A stretch of DNA of 64,000 bases from Bacteroidia bacterium (lineage in GTDB: Bacteria; Bacteroidota; Bacteroidia; J057): contig JAUIKF010000003.1 in NCBI GenBank assembly GCA_030430575.1, positions 62,001 to 126,000 of the forward strand, written 5' to 3'. The notes under the pieces are model-generated. The model searched no databases and was not told the origin of the DNA. It saw nothing but the letters and a program-made list of their open reading frames with translations. The position numbers and the translations under genes are program-made. Numbering within the stretch: position 1 is the stretch's first letter; each line of letters begins with the position of its first letter. Shown in pieces: positions 9,071 through 17,733 of the stretch.

Positions 9071-10243
9071 CTACCTCCCAACCGCCATTACCGCTTCTCC
9101 CCCTTTGACTTCTACAAAATCGTCAGGATCATCCAGGTTATAAAGCAGGCAGTCAAAACGCAATGTAAGCTTCATGGTCGCTTGACCGTCGGCATCAGGC
9201 CCATAAGGGACGGCATCGAGTAAGGTGAAGGTGCTTGTCGTGGGTTGACCACGTATGGGGTCGTGGGAAGTGTAGGAGGTGCCATCTTCGCTAATCCACT
9301 CAATATAGACAGTGGAGGTTTCGAGGTCTTTGGGGATCACTGCGTACTCTATTCGGCTTGCACAACTGGGAGAGGTTTCGGTATAAATATTCTGGGAATC
9401 ATAGGCCAAACACCCCTCATCATTGATTGCCAATAAACTCACTGGGTAGATACCAGGCCCCTGGAAGTGGAACAGAAAATGCCCTGTATCCAACGTTGCT
9501 GGTGCAAATAGACCAGGCCCAAAATTCCATAGGCCGCTCACAATTTGGTTGCTAGGCCATGTCTCAGTCACCCAAAAGTCTACGGCCCCATTGCCCAAAG
9601 CCTTATAATCAAAACTCACTCTGCAATCCTCATACTTCTCTCCTGTCGAGATCTTGTGGGAGGTCACATCGGCACAACCGTTGTCATCTGTGAGCTTTAA
9701 TACCACTTCGTAATCGCCTGATTGGGCATAAACATGGACAGGCTGTGCATCTGTAGAGGTATGTCCATCACCAAATTCCCACTCATAATCAAATGGCGGT
9801 GTACCGCCTGAGAATCCTGAAAAGCGAAAAGCACTACCCTCTGAGGCTGTAGCAGCTATAGAGTTGCCACGGTAGGCATATGCACCTAGCATAAAAGCAC
9901 TATCCAGATCCACTGGATCCCCCGTTTCACTCGCCTTGTGATCGCGCAGTACAACCCGAAACTGCCCTGGGCAGTCCATGCAATTGGCGGCTTTCAGCGT
10001 TCCGACAAACTCATTGACATCCAACTCATCGCGACGCAAGTCTGCGTCCATGATATTATCTCCCTCACCTGCATAGCGGTCAAGCTCCGTCCCATCGAAG
10101 GTCGCCTTCAAGGTAAATACAGGGTCCCCTGTAGCAGAAGGAGGCAATTCTTGCTTGCAAGAACTTGCGATTAATAAGAATAAAAGCACCAAGCCAAAAA
10201 ATATCAATATGGAATCTATTTTAATTTTCATTTCTATTTTCAT
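9071..10243 (-). CDS. PKD-domain lipoprotein
   Basis: This is a 390-residue protein if started at the ATG 8 bases after the preceding gene's stop. A longer in-frame start at 10285 would overlap that gene by 34 bases, and an ATG at 10231 is also possible. A hydrophobic signal ends in LLIASSC, a lipobox, so the mature protein should be lipid-anchored. A clear PKD domain follows (YEWEFGDGHTS...GDYEVVLKLTDDNGC), then a second, more degenerate PKD-like unit (LWNFGPG...YPVSLLAINDEGC). The remainder shows no family I recognise. It is the third gene of the sigma / beta-barrel / lipoprotein operon, so it is probably a cell-envelope output or partner of that module. Confidence 0.78.
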   Translation of the reverse strand: MKIEMKIKIDSILIFFGLVLLFLLIASSCKQELPPSATGDPVFTLKATFDGTELDRYAGEGDNIMDADLRRDELDVNEFVGTLKAANCMDCPGQFRVVLRDHKASETGDPVDLDSAFMLGAYAYRGNSIAATASEGSAFRFSGFSGGTPPFDYEWEFGDGHTSTDAQPVHVYAQSGDYEVVLKLTDDNGCADVTSHKISTGEKYEDCRVSFDYKALGNGAVDFWVTETWPSNQIVSGLWNFGPGLFAPATLDTGHFLFHFQGPGIYPVSLLAINDEGCLAYDSQNIYTETSPSCASRIEYAVIPKDLETSTVYIEWISEDGTSYTSHDPIRGQPTTSTFTLLDAVPYGPDADGQATMKLTLRFDCLLYNLDDPDDFVEVKGGEAVMAVGR

Positions 10244-10251
10244 TTTAATTC

Positions 10252-11520
10252 TTACCGCAAATAATACTGCAAACCCACGCCCCACCGACTATTTATGTCT
10301 TCACTGGTGTGACCGAAATAGTCGTTATCTACAAGGTCACGAAAGCCCTTCAAATAGTGAAGACTCACTTCCCATCGCGGCGCCAGGCGGATCGCATATC
10401 CCACCTTTAGTTGATAGTCAAATGTGGAAAATCCTTCCATATAGCCCATTTCTGTGCTTGTAGTAGGGTTTTCTGCCCCAAAACTTGTGAAAGCACGCTG
10501 GGATAACTCGCTAGTGGTGGTAAGCAAATAGGTAACATTGGCGCCTGCGATGAAACGATGGCGAGGTAGCACCTGATAGTGAAGTTCCAGCGGAACAGCC
10601 AAATAATGCAGGCGCATGGGCCGCAAAGTCAAGCGATCTTCCGAACGGAAAAATCCAAACGTCGTGGCGATAGATTCCACTTGGCGGTTGATGCCTTTAC
10701 GTTCCTGGTAACTCAGGCCAGTCGCGAGACGGATACGTCCGCTTAAAGGATAGCTCACGCCTATTCCTGCAGAAGGGCTCCACATCGCCGTAGGCCCAGC
10801 AACACGTTCTACATCAAACTCTCGGTAGCGATCTACGCCTAGCGTCACGTACAAACGCCATGACCTGGGAGCTTTAGCGAACTTCCTTCCACTTATTCGG
10901 TTCGTCGGATCTGGAAAATCATATCCCAAAGGCAGCATGCCCATCCCATCAAGTACTTCTTTTTTCACTTGAACTTCTTTAGCCTGTTCATCATCAATTG
11001 CTATCTCTTCTTCTTGGCTGCCATTTTTCCCCAAATCCTCCTCCTTCGTCATATTCAATTGCTTCACCGTTTTTTGTAACGCAAATTGATCCTTTTGCCC
11101 TAAAACCGCTACTTCTTGCGCTTGACTACCTACCTCTACATTTTCTTCAGTTGCGTTAGCTTCTTCTCTTACTCCACCTGACACCTCCTTCAAATCACTC
11201 AAGGCGATCTGTTCCTCTCGTTCTACATTAGTTGAAGATAAAGGGGAAATTGAACTTGTATTTGAACTTGAGCTTGAACTTAACCTAGAACCTAGCACCT
11301 TAGAACTTAGAACTTCTCCTCCCCCCCAATACAAACTACCTGCACCGACGGAAAATAGTAATAGGAACAACAAAAGCAGCAGGCGACGCCTACGCTTTCG
11401 CTTGGCATAGAGTTGCTCAATCACAGGTGCAGCCGCTTCCCAGGCCCCTTCTTCGTAGGGGACAGATTGCTCAGCAAGCTTTTGCTGGACCAGTTTTTCG
11501 ATGTTATCGTGTGGGCTCAT
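10252..11520 (-). CDS. Membrane-anchored protein with C-terminal outer-membrane beta-barrel-like domain
   Basis: The 422-residue protein starts with a short soluble N-terminus (about 1-40), a basic KRKRRRR patch and one TM helix (about 45-66). A Ser/Glu/Lys-rich low-complexity linker follows (68-200). The C-terminal half alternates like an outer-membrane barrel (VTLGVDRYREF, GIGVSYPLSGRIRLATGLSYQERKG, LHYLAVPLELHYQVLPRHRF, VGLQYYLR). Its ATG overlaps the sigma-factor stop by four bases, indicating translational coupling. The N-terminus occupies the place of an anti-sigma domain, which is inference from position only; no zinc anti-sigma motif is present. Residues 68-90 are encoded by a word-like DNA repeat. 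Confidence 0.75.
   Translation of the reverse strand: MSPHDNIEKLVQQKLAEQSVPYEEGAWEAAAPVIEQLYAKRKRRRRLLLLLFLLLFSVGAGSLYWGGGEVLSSKVLGSRLSSSSSSNTSSISPLSSTNVEREEQIALSDLKEVSGGVREEANATEENVEVGSQAQEVAVLGQKDQFALQKTVKQLNMTKEEDLGKNGSQEEEIAIDDEQAKEVQVKKEVLDGMGMLPLGYDFPDPTNRISGRKFAKAPRSWRLYVTLGVDRYREFDVERVAGPTAMWSPSAGIGVSYPLSGRIRLATGLSYQERKGINRQVESIATTFGFFRSEDRLTLRPMRLHYLAVPLELHYQVLPRHRFIAGANVTYLLTTTSELSQRAFTSFGAENPTTSTEMGYMEGFSTFDYQLKVGYAIRLAPRWEVSLHYLKGFRDLVDNDYFGHTSEDINSRWGVGLQYYLR
11251..11317. repeat. Word-like repeat (TTGAACTT / AGAACCTAG / TAGAACTT) inside a coding region
   Basis: On the plus strand this stretch is built from variants of one short word: TTGAACTT three times, then AACCTAGAACCTAG, CACCTTAGAACTT and AGAACTT. 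The same vocabulary appears in the intergenic DNA at about 4848-4876. Here it is read in frame as the Ser-rich linker just after the TM helix of the beta-barrel protein. Confidence 0.75.
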
Positions 11521-12086
11521 TTCAATACTTTTTCCAATGATTTGGCATTTCGCTTAGAGGAATGTGCCTGGATGATACTTCTCAGGCGTTCCTTGGCACG
11601 TGAATAATGCCACTTTGACGTGCCTTCACTGATCTTCAGGAGTTTGGCGATCTCTCGATGCTTATAGCCATCAATGGCAAATAAGTTAAATACACTGGCT
11701 GTCATGGGTGGCAAACTTTGAATATAGCGGTAAATGTCATCTGCTGATATTTCTTTTTCGGAGAAAATGATGGGTGTCGGCTCAGGCGGCAACTCACTCC
11801 CTACCATCACATGGGATTTGTAGCGTTTATGACGGCGCATTTCGTCTATGGTAGCATTGATCATGACTCTTTTGCTCCAAGCGATAAAAGGGGCTTTAGG
11901 GTTGTATTTTTTGAGATTAGTCAAGATTTTAAAAAAGCCTACATTCATATAGTCTCGCGCGTCGTCCTCACTACTGGCATAGCGCATACAGATCGGCATC
12001 AAAAAGCCAAAGCAAGCTTTGTAGAGCTCGCTTTGGGCTTTCTGATCCTTTTGGATACAGCGTTTTATGAGGTCTTGATCTATCAA
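11517..12086 (-). CDS. ECF-type RNA polymerase sigma-70 factor
   Basis: A 189-residue sigma factor with region 2 (about 15-90; ARDYMNVGFFKILTNL, then FIAWSKRVMINATIDEMRRHKR for promoter melting and core binding) and region 4 (about 130-182; LPPMTASVFNLFAIDGYKHREIAKLLKISEGTSKWHYSRAKERLR) carrying the helix-turn-helix for the -35 element. It is the first gene of the operon with the membrane-anchored barrel protein (4-base overlap) and the PKD lipoprotein. Genes of this kind commonly control their own envelope operon. Self-regulation here is inference. Confidence 0.9.
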   Translation of the reverse strand: MIDQDLIKRCIQKDQKAQSELYKACFGFLMPICMRYASSEDDARDYMNVGFFKILTNLKKYNPKAPFIAWSKRVMINATIDEMRRHKRYKSHVMVGSELPPEPTPIIFSEKEISADDIYRYIQSLPPMTASVFNLFAIDGYKHREIAKLLKISEGTSKWHYSRAKERLRSIIQAHSSKRNAKSLEKVLK

Positions 12087-12092
12087 GAGGGA

Positions 12093-12210
12093 AAGTTTAG
12101 GGTTTAGGGTTCAGGGTTTAGAGTTCTAGAGGTAAGTTTCTCAAAAGAGGCCAACGCCCAAATTCTAAAAACAGCTCGCCCCCTGAACTCTGAACCCTAC
12201 ACTCTGAACA
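12093..12210. repeat. Word-like imperfect inverted repeat between tandem genes
   Basis: The left part holds GGGTTTAGGGTTCAGGG and TTTAGAGTTC (12100-12127). The right part holds CCCTGAACTCTGAACCC and ACACTCTGAAC (12181-12209), which pair with the left-hand words in several registers. It follows the PKD protein stop and precedes the sigma-factor start on the minus strand, so it may act as a transcript 3' hairpin. Confidence 0.7.
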
Positions 12211-12217
12211 TTTATCC

Positions 12218-14479
12218 TTATTCTATAATCACTTTCTCTGGCCTAAATGCCTGTCCGTCTATCGACAAATGAAGGAAGTACATGCCTTCCGTCAGGCCTT
12301 CGGCCTGATAAGTCAGCTTCTGGTTACCAGCGGATAGGGTTTGGGTTTCGCCCAATACTTTCCTTCCAGCCAAGTCATAAAGTGCCACTTGAGCTTCTGC
12401 CCCTCGCTTGAGGTTAAATGTCAAATTGAATGACTGCTGCGCAGGATTTGGGAAAAGCGCCAAGCTTGTACCATCTGCCAAGAGATCATCCACACTTGTC
12501 GTGCCCAAAGCTACGATTTTAGTGGAATGTACTTCGAAGAAGAGCAAGTCAATGGATGGATTGGCAGCGCTGAGCCTGACGGTATAGGGGTCATGCGCCC
12601 TGCCCCAGACCTCTACGATGACTTCGTAGGTGCCATAGGCTATATTGGTGAAACCAAATTCGCCATCATGGTTGGAACTGGTGGTAGCAACTGGGTTGCC
12701 ACTTTGATCCATCAACAGCACATGAATACCTTCCATTGGGTCGCCAGGGCCGTTTTTATTGGCACCTTGACTGATCAACCCGCCTACAAAGCCTGGTCCG
12801 CCAGGATTGCTCCCTGGAACGAGGTTGATGATGGCAAATGGGAACATGAACTGATTGACAACCAGGGCATCACTCCATAGGAGGGAATCGCCGTAGTAGG
12901 TAGGCAAATAATTGGAATAATCGGGATCAGCACTGTTCAGCGCTGCTTTTACCAAATAGTCTCCTGGAGGGGCCGCAAAGCCAAAAAAGCCTTGGGTAGA
13001 ATCGCTGACGAAGGTATCAATGGCTGTCAGCGTACCCGCAGCACTGTCATGTACGATGAGCCATGCGGTGAAGTCCTGAACGGGCGTACCGTTGGTCATG
13101 ACCTGGCCAATCACAGGCAAGCCTGGAGGCGGAGGAGGCGTGGTACTTATATTTTGGCAAAGAGTATCTCTACAGCCATTGCCATCGTCAACGACAAGGC
13201 AAACTGTGTAAGTGCCTGCAGCAGCATAAGTATGTGTAAATATATTATCTGTTTGTGTATTACCATCCCCTAGGTCCCAGCTATAGGTATATCCAATCCA
13301 AAGTTGGGTAGAAAAGCTCACACGATTGTTCCCGATGGCTGTAGCAGTAAATGATGCATGACAACCACCGCTGTTTCCTATTGACACAAAGCCTACAAAG
13401 GTGCTGGTACAGCCTGTAGAGTCAGTCACCGTCAGCAAGACAAGGTAAATCCCGTTTTGGGCATAGGTGTGCACAGGGTTCTGTACAATAGAGGTATCAC
13501 CATCTCCAAAGTCCCAATGGTAAGTAGCCCCTCCAGCATGCGTGGAAGAGTCCGTAAAGGTGACGGTCATGCCATTGACGGTATGTACAAACCATGCATT
13601 ACAACCTGTCGGAGGTCCGCCAGTCACGACCACACTTTGGCAAGAAGTATCCTTGCAGCCATTGCCATCATCGATGATGAGACAGACATTATAGGTACCT
13701 GCAGACGCATACGGATGGTTAGGGTGTGATTGCGTGCTGGTATTTCCATCTCCAAAGTCCCATGCATAGCTAGCAGCTATCGGGTTATTTGGCACAAAGC
13801 AAACTAGGTTTCCTAATGGCAAGGCAGAAAAACTAGCATCGCAGAGGTTGGGAGGCAAGTGTGGTCCTGCAATAACTGATTGGCAAAGCGAATCCATACA
13901 TCCGTTCTGACCCGTTACAACCAAACAGACCTGATAGGTATCCGCTGTAGCATAAGTATGTGTGGGGTTAATCCCTGTACCTGTGGTACCATCTCCAAAG
14001 TCCCAGGCATATGTCTGATTAGGAGGAACTGGTACAAAGCCTCCATTGAGGAAGTCGATCGTCAGTGAACCCATCGTATCTGGCGTCCAGACAAAAATAG
14101 GGTTGCACTGAAATGGTCCACCTCCACCTCCGCCTCCCCAGGTACAGGTAAGGGCGATGTTTTGGGTTACATTTGCCGTGACAGAAGGGATATTAATCGC
14201 TAGTGTAACGCCACCACAGTCCGTGTAATTCAAAATAATATTCAAAGAATTGGAAGGAGGCAAGGGAATCGTATCTGTGTATACCCCATTGGCATCGGTC
14301 ACGACAGATGGATTACCATAAAACCCCGAAACATCAGTTGCCAATACGCCCAAGACATAATTGGGAACAGGAGCGCCCGAACTATCGGTCACGACCCCAG
14401 AAATCGTGAGGGGATTCTGTGCCAAGCCTATAAGGCTCGAGCAGAGGAGAAATAGCAGTGGAAGCAAATACCTTTTCAT
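12218..14479 (-). CDS. Secreted PKD-repeat protein with T9SS sorting domain
   Basis: A 753-residue protein started at MKRYLLPLLFLLCS, which gives a proper signal peptide; an upstream in-frame ATG at 14512 would add 11 residues ahead of it. An N-terminal carboxypeptidase-regulatory-like domain (TISGVVTDSSGAPVPNY) is followed by a Gly-rich linker and four PKD domains, each with YxWDFGDG or WDLGDG. Then come two further carboxypeptidase-regulatory-like segments (QVMTNGTPVQDF; GGLISQGANKNGPGDPMEGIHVLL) and a T9SS type A sorting domain (ALFPNPAQQSFNLTF...GMYFLHL). It is probably a surface adhesin or matrix protein. It is divergent from the glycosidase gene, with 176 bases between them. Confidence 0.87.
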   Translation of the reverse strand: MKRYLLPLLFLLCSSLIGLAQNPLTISGVVTDSSGAPVPNYVLGVLATDVSGFYGNPSVVTDANGVYTDTIPLPPSNSLNIILNYTDCGGVTLAINIPSVTANVTQNIALTCTWGGGGGGGPFQCNPIFVWTPDTMGSLTIDFLNGGFVPVPPNQTYAWDFGDGTTGTGINPTHTYATADTYQVCLVVTGQNGCMDSLCQSVIAGPHLPPNLCDASFSALPLGNLVCFVPNNPIAASYAWDFGDGNTSTQSHPNHPYASAGTYNVCLIIDDGNGCKDTSCQSVVVTGGPPTGCNAWFVHTVNGMTVTFTDSSTHAGGATYHWDFGDGDTSIVQNPVHTYAQNGIYLVLLTVTDSTGCTSTFVGFVSIGNSGGCHASFTATAIGNNRVSFSTQLWIGYTYSWDLGDGNTQTDNIFTHTYAAAGTYTVCLVVDDGNGCRDTLCQNISTTPPPPPGLPVIGQVMTNGTPVQDFTAWLIVHDSAAGTLTAIDTFVSDSTQGFFGFAAPPGDYLVKAALNSADPDYSNYLPTYYGDSLLWSDALVVNQFMFPFAIINLVPGSNPGGPGFVGGLISQGANKNGPGDPMEGIHVLLMDQSGNPVATTSSNHDGEFGFTNIAYGTYEVIVEVWGRAHDPYTVRLSAANPSIDLLFFEVHSTKIVALGTTSVDDLLADGTSLALFPNPAQQSFNLTFNLKRGAEAQVALYDLAGRKVLGETQTLSAGNQKLTYQAEGLTEGMYFLHLSIDGQAFRPEKVIIE

Positions 14480-14655
14480 AAAATTTATTTCGATTAGTAA
14501 GGTTGTTATCATTCGTTAGGAAAATATAAAAAGTCGACTTTTACCTACATCACGGAAGCTGGCCAAAGAATAGTTGGTGGAAGAAGGTTTTTTTGAAAAA
14601 AAATCTTTCTATTTTATGACATGGCTATCATTTCTGTATTTGATTTACCTAAAGG

Positions 14656-16512
14656 ATGAAACGGCAAAAAACATTTATATTACTGATAATCAACCTATTA
14701 CTATCTACCCATTCCTGGACACAGATTCCCGTCAAAGGAGTTAATTATATTTCCTATCAACGGGGTCAATACCCAACCGCCGCCAGTTGGCAGCCCCAAT
14801 TATCAGATGGCATCCGTGCCATCCAAGCCACACAGCAAGGCACTTTTCGCCCGCTTTCAGGGCCCGCTGCACTAGAAATGGATGTACATCTCATCGGAGG
14901 AGATGCCCATCAGGCATCAGGTGAGGTATTTGTAGACATGCGAAATTGTCCACCAGCAAGTGAAACAGGACAATGTTTTAGCCAAATTGAAAATTTATCC
15001 CAGCAGACCCTCACAGCTTATGTCTACTGTCCCGCTGAAGCTATGGGAAATCCTACCAACCCCAATGGGTTACAACTGTTTGTCAAAGATCACCAATGGC
15101 GAAGCTTTTATGGCACAGTAGTGCCAATCGCTCGCGCAGGTGAATGGCTTCAGGTGACGGTCACACCTCGCCGAGAAGCACCCGTAGATGGCTATATAGA
15201 CCAAGGGTTCGATCCCACACAAGTCATTGCCATCGGCCTTAAAATAGGGGCACATGATACTTGGAGGGGTGTATTTGAAGGCAAAATATGGCTAGATGAG
15301 GTGAGTTGGGGCAATGATCACAAAAGGGGTTACCCATTTACTCACCCTGAGGATGCGATACACGACCTCGCAGCCATCCATGCGAATTATGCTAGCCTAT
15401 TGGTGACATGGTATATGGACGACATAAACGCCCATTCCCTTTACAGGCATGCCCACAAAACGCATAGCGATGAAGAGATCATCGCGACCATTCGGAAGAT
15501 GAAGGCCAACGGCCTTGAAGTGATGCTCAAACCGCAGGTAGATGTCATAGACGATACCTGGCGTGGCATGGTAAAGCCTGATGATGTGGCACAATGGTTT
15601 GATGTCTACACAGCCTTCATCACGCATTATGCACGGATAGCGGAGGCAGAAAAGGTGGCTCTTTTTTGTGTCGGAACTGAGTTCAATAAGCTAGATGGGA
15701 AATACAAAAGTGAATGGAATCAAGTCATCGAAGCGATCAAAGCGGAATACGGCGGTCTGCTGACCTATGCTGCCAATTGGGATCACTATAAACGCGTCTG
15801 CTTTTGGGATCAAATGGACCTCATCGGAATTGACGCTTATTTTCCCCTCAGTCCATCCGCCAATCCTCCCCTCAATGACCTACTTGAAGGCTGGAAGCCT
15901 TGGCAGCATCAGCTCATTTATTGGCATGAACGCATGCAAAAGGACATTCTCTTCACAGAGATTGGGTATAGCAGCCGCGAATACACGGCCGACAATCCCT
16001 GGGACAATTGCTGGGGCGGCTGGCCCTGTGACTATGCCCAGCAATGTGAATTGCAGGCGACCTGCTATGAGGCTGCCTTGCAGACGTTTGGGAGCTGTGA
16101 CTGGTTCCAGGGCTTATTTGTCTGGGGCTGGCAGCCTGTGGCTGACGCTGGCGGCTGTTGCGACCGCAATTTCACCCCGCAAAATAAGGTAGGTGCGACC
16201 ACTTTAGCATCCTGGTTTCACCCTGATTCCGCGAAACTCGGTGACCGCTTTCACAATGCCTATCACCTCGCCGTTTACCCCAATCCTACTCGCGAAGTCA
16301 CCACCATCACCTACAATGTTCCATTGCCCCAACACCTCCTCTTGAAAGTCATCGACCTAGAAGGAAAACTGTGCGCTGTTCTGGTAGATGAGGTACAAGC
16401 AACAGGGGCTTATCAAGTGACTTTTGACCCGGAAGGGCTTGTGGGTGGGGTCTATCTTGTGGTGGTTCAAGGGGCAAATGGGACGGAAGGGGTGAAATTG
16501 GTGGTGGAATGA
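14656..16512 (+). CDS. Secreted glycoside hydrolase, GH113-like (probable beta-mannanase type)
   Basis: A 618-residue protein with a signal peptide (1-22), a beta-sandwich N-domain of CBM type (about 40-210, ending VFEGKIWLDEVSW), a TIM-barrel catalytic domain (about 220-530) and a T9SS tail (AVYPNPTREVTTITY). Clan GH-A-like catalytic glutamates are visible: VGTEFN at E342 (acid/base) and FTEIGYSS at E435 (nucleophile). The barrel sequence (LLVTWYMDD, VMLKPQVDV, DLIGIDAYFPL) resembles GH113 mannanases. Substrate is inferred from family resemblance and could be another beta-glycan. Confidence 0.78.
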   Translation: MKRQKTFILLIINLLLSTHSWTQIPVKGVNYISYQRGQYPTAASWQPQLSDGIRAIQATQQGTFRPLSGPAALEMDVHLIGGDAHQASGEVFVDMRNCPPASETGQCFSQIENLSQQTLTAYVYCPAEAMGNPTNPNGLQLFVKDHQWRSFYGTVVPIARAGEWLQVTVTPRREAPVDGYIDQGFDPTQVIAIGLKIGAHDTWRGVFEGKIWLDEVSWGNDHKRGYPFTHPEDAIHDLAAIHANYASLLVTWYMDDINAHSLYRHAHKTHSDEEIIATIRKMKANGLEVMLKPQVDVIDDTWRGMVKPDDVAQWFDVYTAFITHYARIAEAEKVALFCVGTEFNKLDGKYKSEWNQVIEAIKAEYGGLLTYAANWDHYKRVCFWDQMDLIGIDAYFPLSPSANPPLNDLLEGWKPWQHQLIYWHERMQKDILFTEIGYSSREYTADNPWDNCWGGWPCDYAQQCELQATCYEAALQTFGSCDWFQGLFVWGWQPVADAGGCCDRNFTPQNKVGATTLASWFHPDSAKLGDRFHNAYHLAVYPNPTREVTTITYNVPLPQHLLLKVIDLEGKLCAVLVDEVQATGAYQVTFDPEGLVGGVYLVVVQGANGTEGVKLVVE

Positions 16513-16524
16513 GGGCCCCTCCTA

Positions 16525-17664
16525 TTAAATCGCTTCTTTTGGCTCCCCCACAAACCCAGGCCCCTTCTTATACCTCACTGGCTGCACAAGCCACTGCCCT
16601 TTCAACCCATCCTCCATCAGAGACTTCGTCTTCGCCTGATAGTCAGGCTTTTCCATCCTTGCCAGCCAGAGGCGATTCTCCGCCCAGTTGAGCATGGGGT
16701 GGTCATTGGGGCTGTCGCCTGCGATGAGGTAAGGCCGATCGGCTGAGATATGTTGGAAGAGGGTCGCGACTTTGCCGTGATAGCTGGTAAGGGGGTAGCA
16801 TATTTGGTTGGTGAGTTGATAATGGGACAGTTCTGTCGTGTCGCTGTTGGCGTAGGCAGGGTTTTCTTTGACCAGAAACTGGTCTTTGTAGAGCAGACCG
16901 TCTCGACGGTCCCGGAGCAGCATGTTGACGCCGAAGACATGGTCTGGCGCAATCATGGCCTCTTGGCCATAAGCCGCTTGTAAACGCGGATTGAGTTGGT
17001 GAGTCACCATCCAGCGTACCGTCCAGACACTCGTCGCACTGATCACATAAACTTCATATCCGTTGGTGAGAAATGCACCAACGAGGTCTATCATTTCAGG
17101 ATAGAAAAAAGGCTGGCGATAGCCGTCTACCTTTGTCTCTCCACGGTTAGGATCTGCAACATCCTGTTCCCCTACCCCATCGGCAAAAGCGCGATCGGTC
17201 GCTGCGATGACATCTGTTGGCGTCAAGCCTGCCATGATCTGGGCAGTCCAGGCATAAGCATTGGCATAGGGTGCTACATCATTTGAATGATGCGAAGTGG
17301 AAAGAAGGAATTTTTCATAATACTCTGTGAGATTTTCACTGCTTTTCACAGAAACTTTTTCCCCTTCCAACACAAACTCAGGAGAGATGCTTTCCAGGGC
17401 GGGGGTCACTTGTAGTTGTCTACTTCCGACTAAGCTGGCGAACGTTGCCTCGCCTATGTCCCTGCATATCAGGGTATTGTCAAAATCGAAGGCGACGATC
17501 TTGCCCGTTCCAGCTTCGGCATGGATGAGGGAATCAAGGCTTGCCTTGACAGCAGGATGCCATTGGCGAGGGGGAAGTTGGAAGGCATGCTGATCCATTT
17601 CTTTTGGCACATTTTTTTCACAACCGATACAACATAACAAATACACAACACATAGAAAGCGCAT
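16525..17664 (-). CDS. HAD-superfamily phosphatase lipoprotein
   Basis: This 379-residue protein has a short signal ending LLCCIGC, a lipobox with Cys15. HAD motif I is FDFDNTL (nucleophile D60, acid/base D62), motif II is the serine/threonine in VISATSVWTVRW, and motif IV is AGDSPNDHPML. A large cap lies between motifs I and II. The arrangement resembles periplasmic phosphoserine- or phosphorylcholine-phosphatase-like HAD proteins. The substrate is not readable. It is convergent with the glycosidase gene, leaving only 12 bases between the stops. Confidence 0.8.
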   Translation of the reverse strand: MRFLCVVYLLCCIGCEKNVPKEMDQHAFQLPPRQWHPAVKASLDSLIHAEAGTGKIVAFDFDNTLICRDIGEATFASLVGSRQLQVTPALESISPEFVLEGEKVSVKSSENLTEYYEKFLLSTSHHSNDVAPYANAYAWTAQIMAGLTPTDVIAATDRAFADGVGEQDVADPNRGETKVDGYRQPFFYPEMIDLVGAFLTNGYEVYVISATSVWTVRWMVTHQLNPRLQAAYGQEAMIAPDHVFGVNMLLRDRRDGLLYKDQFLVKENPAYANSDTTELSHYQLTNQICYPLTSYHGKVATLFQHISADRPYLIAGDSPNDHPMLNWAENRLWLARMEKPDYQAKTKSLMEDGLKGQWLVQPVRYKKGPGFVGEPKEAI

Positions 17665-17733
17665 ATATCGATGAATTAATCTTACAGTTACTTTTCCTCT
17701 TTTTACCTCATAAACCCCTAAACTTCACTCACC

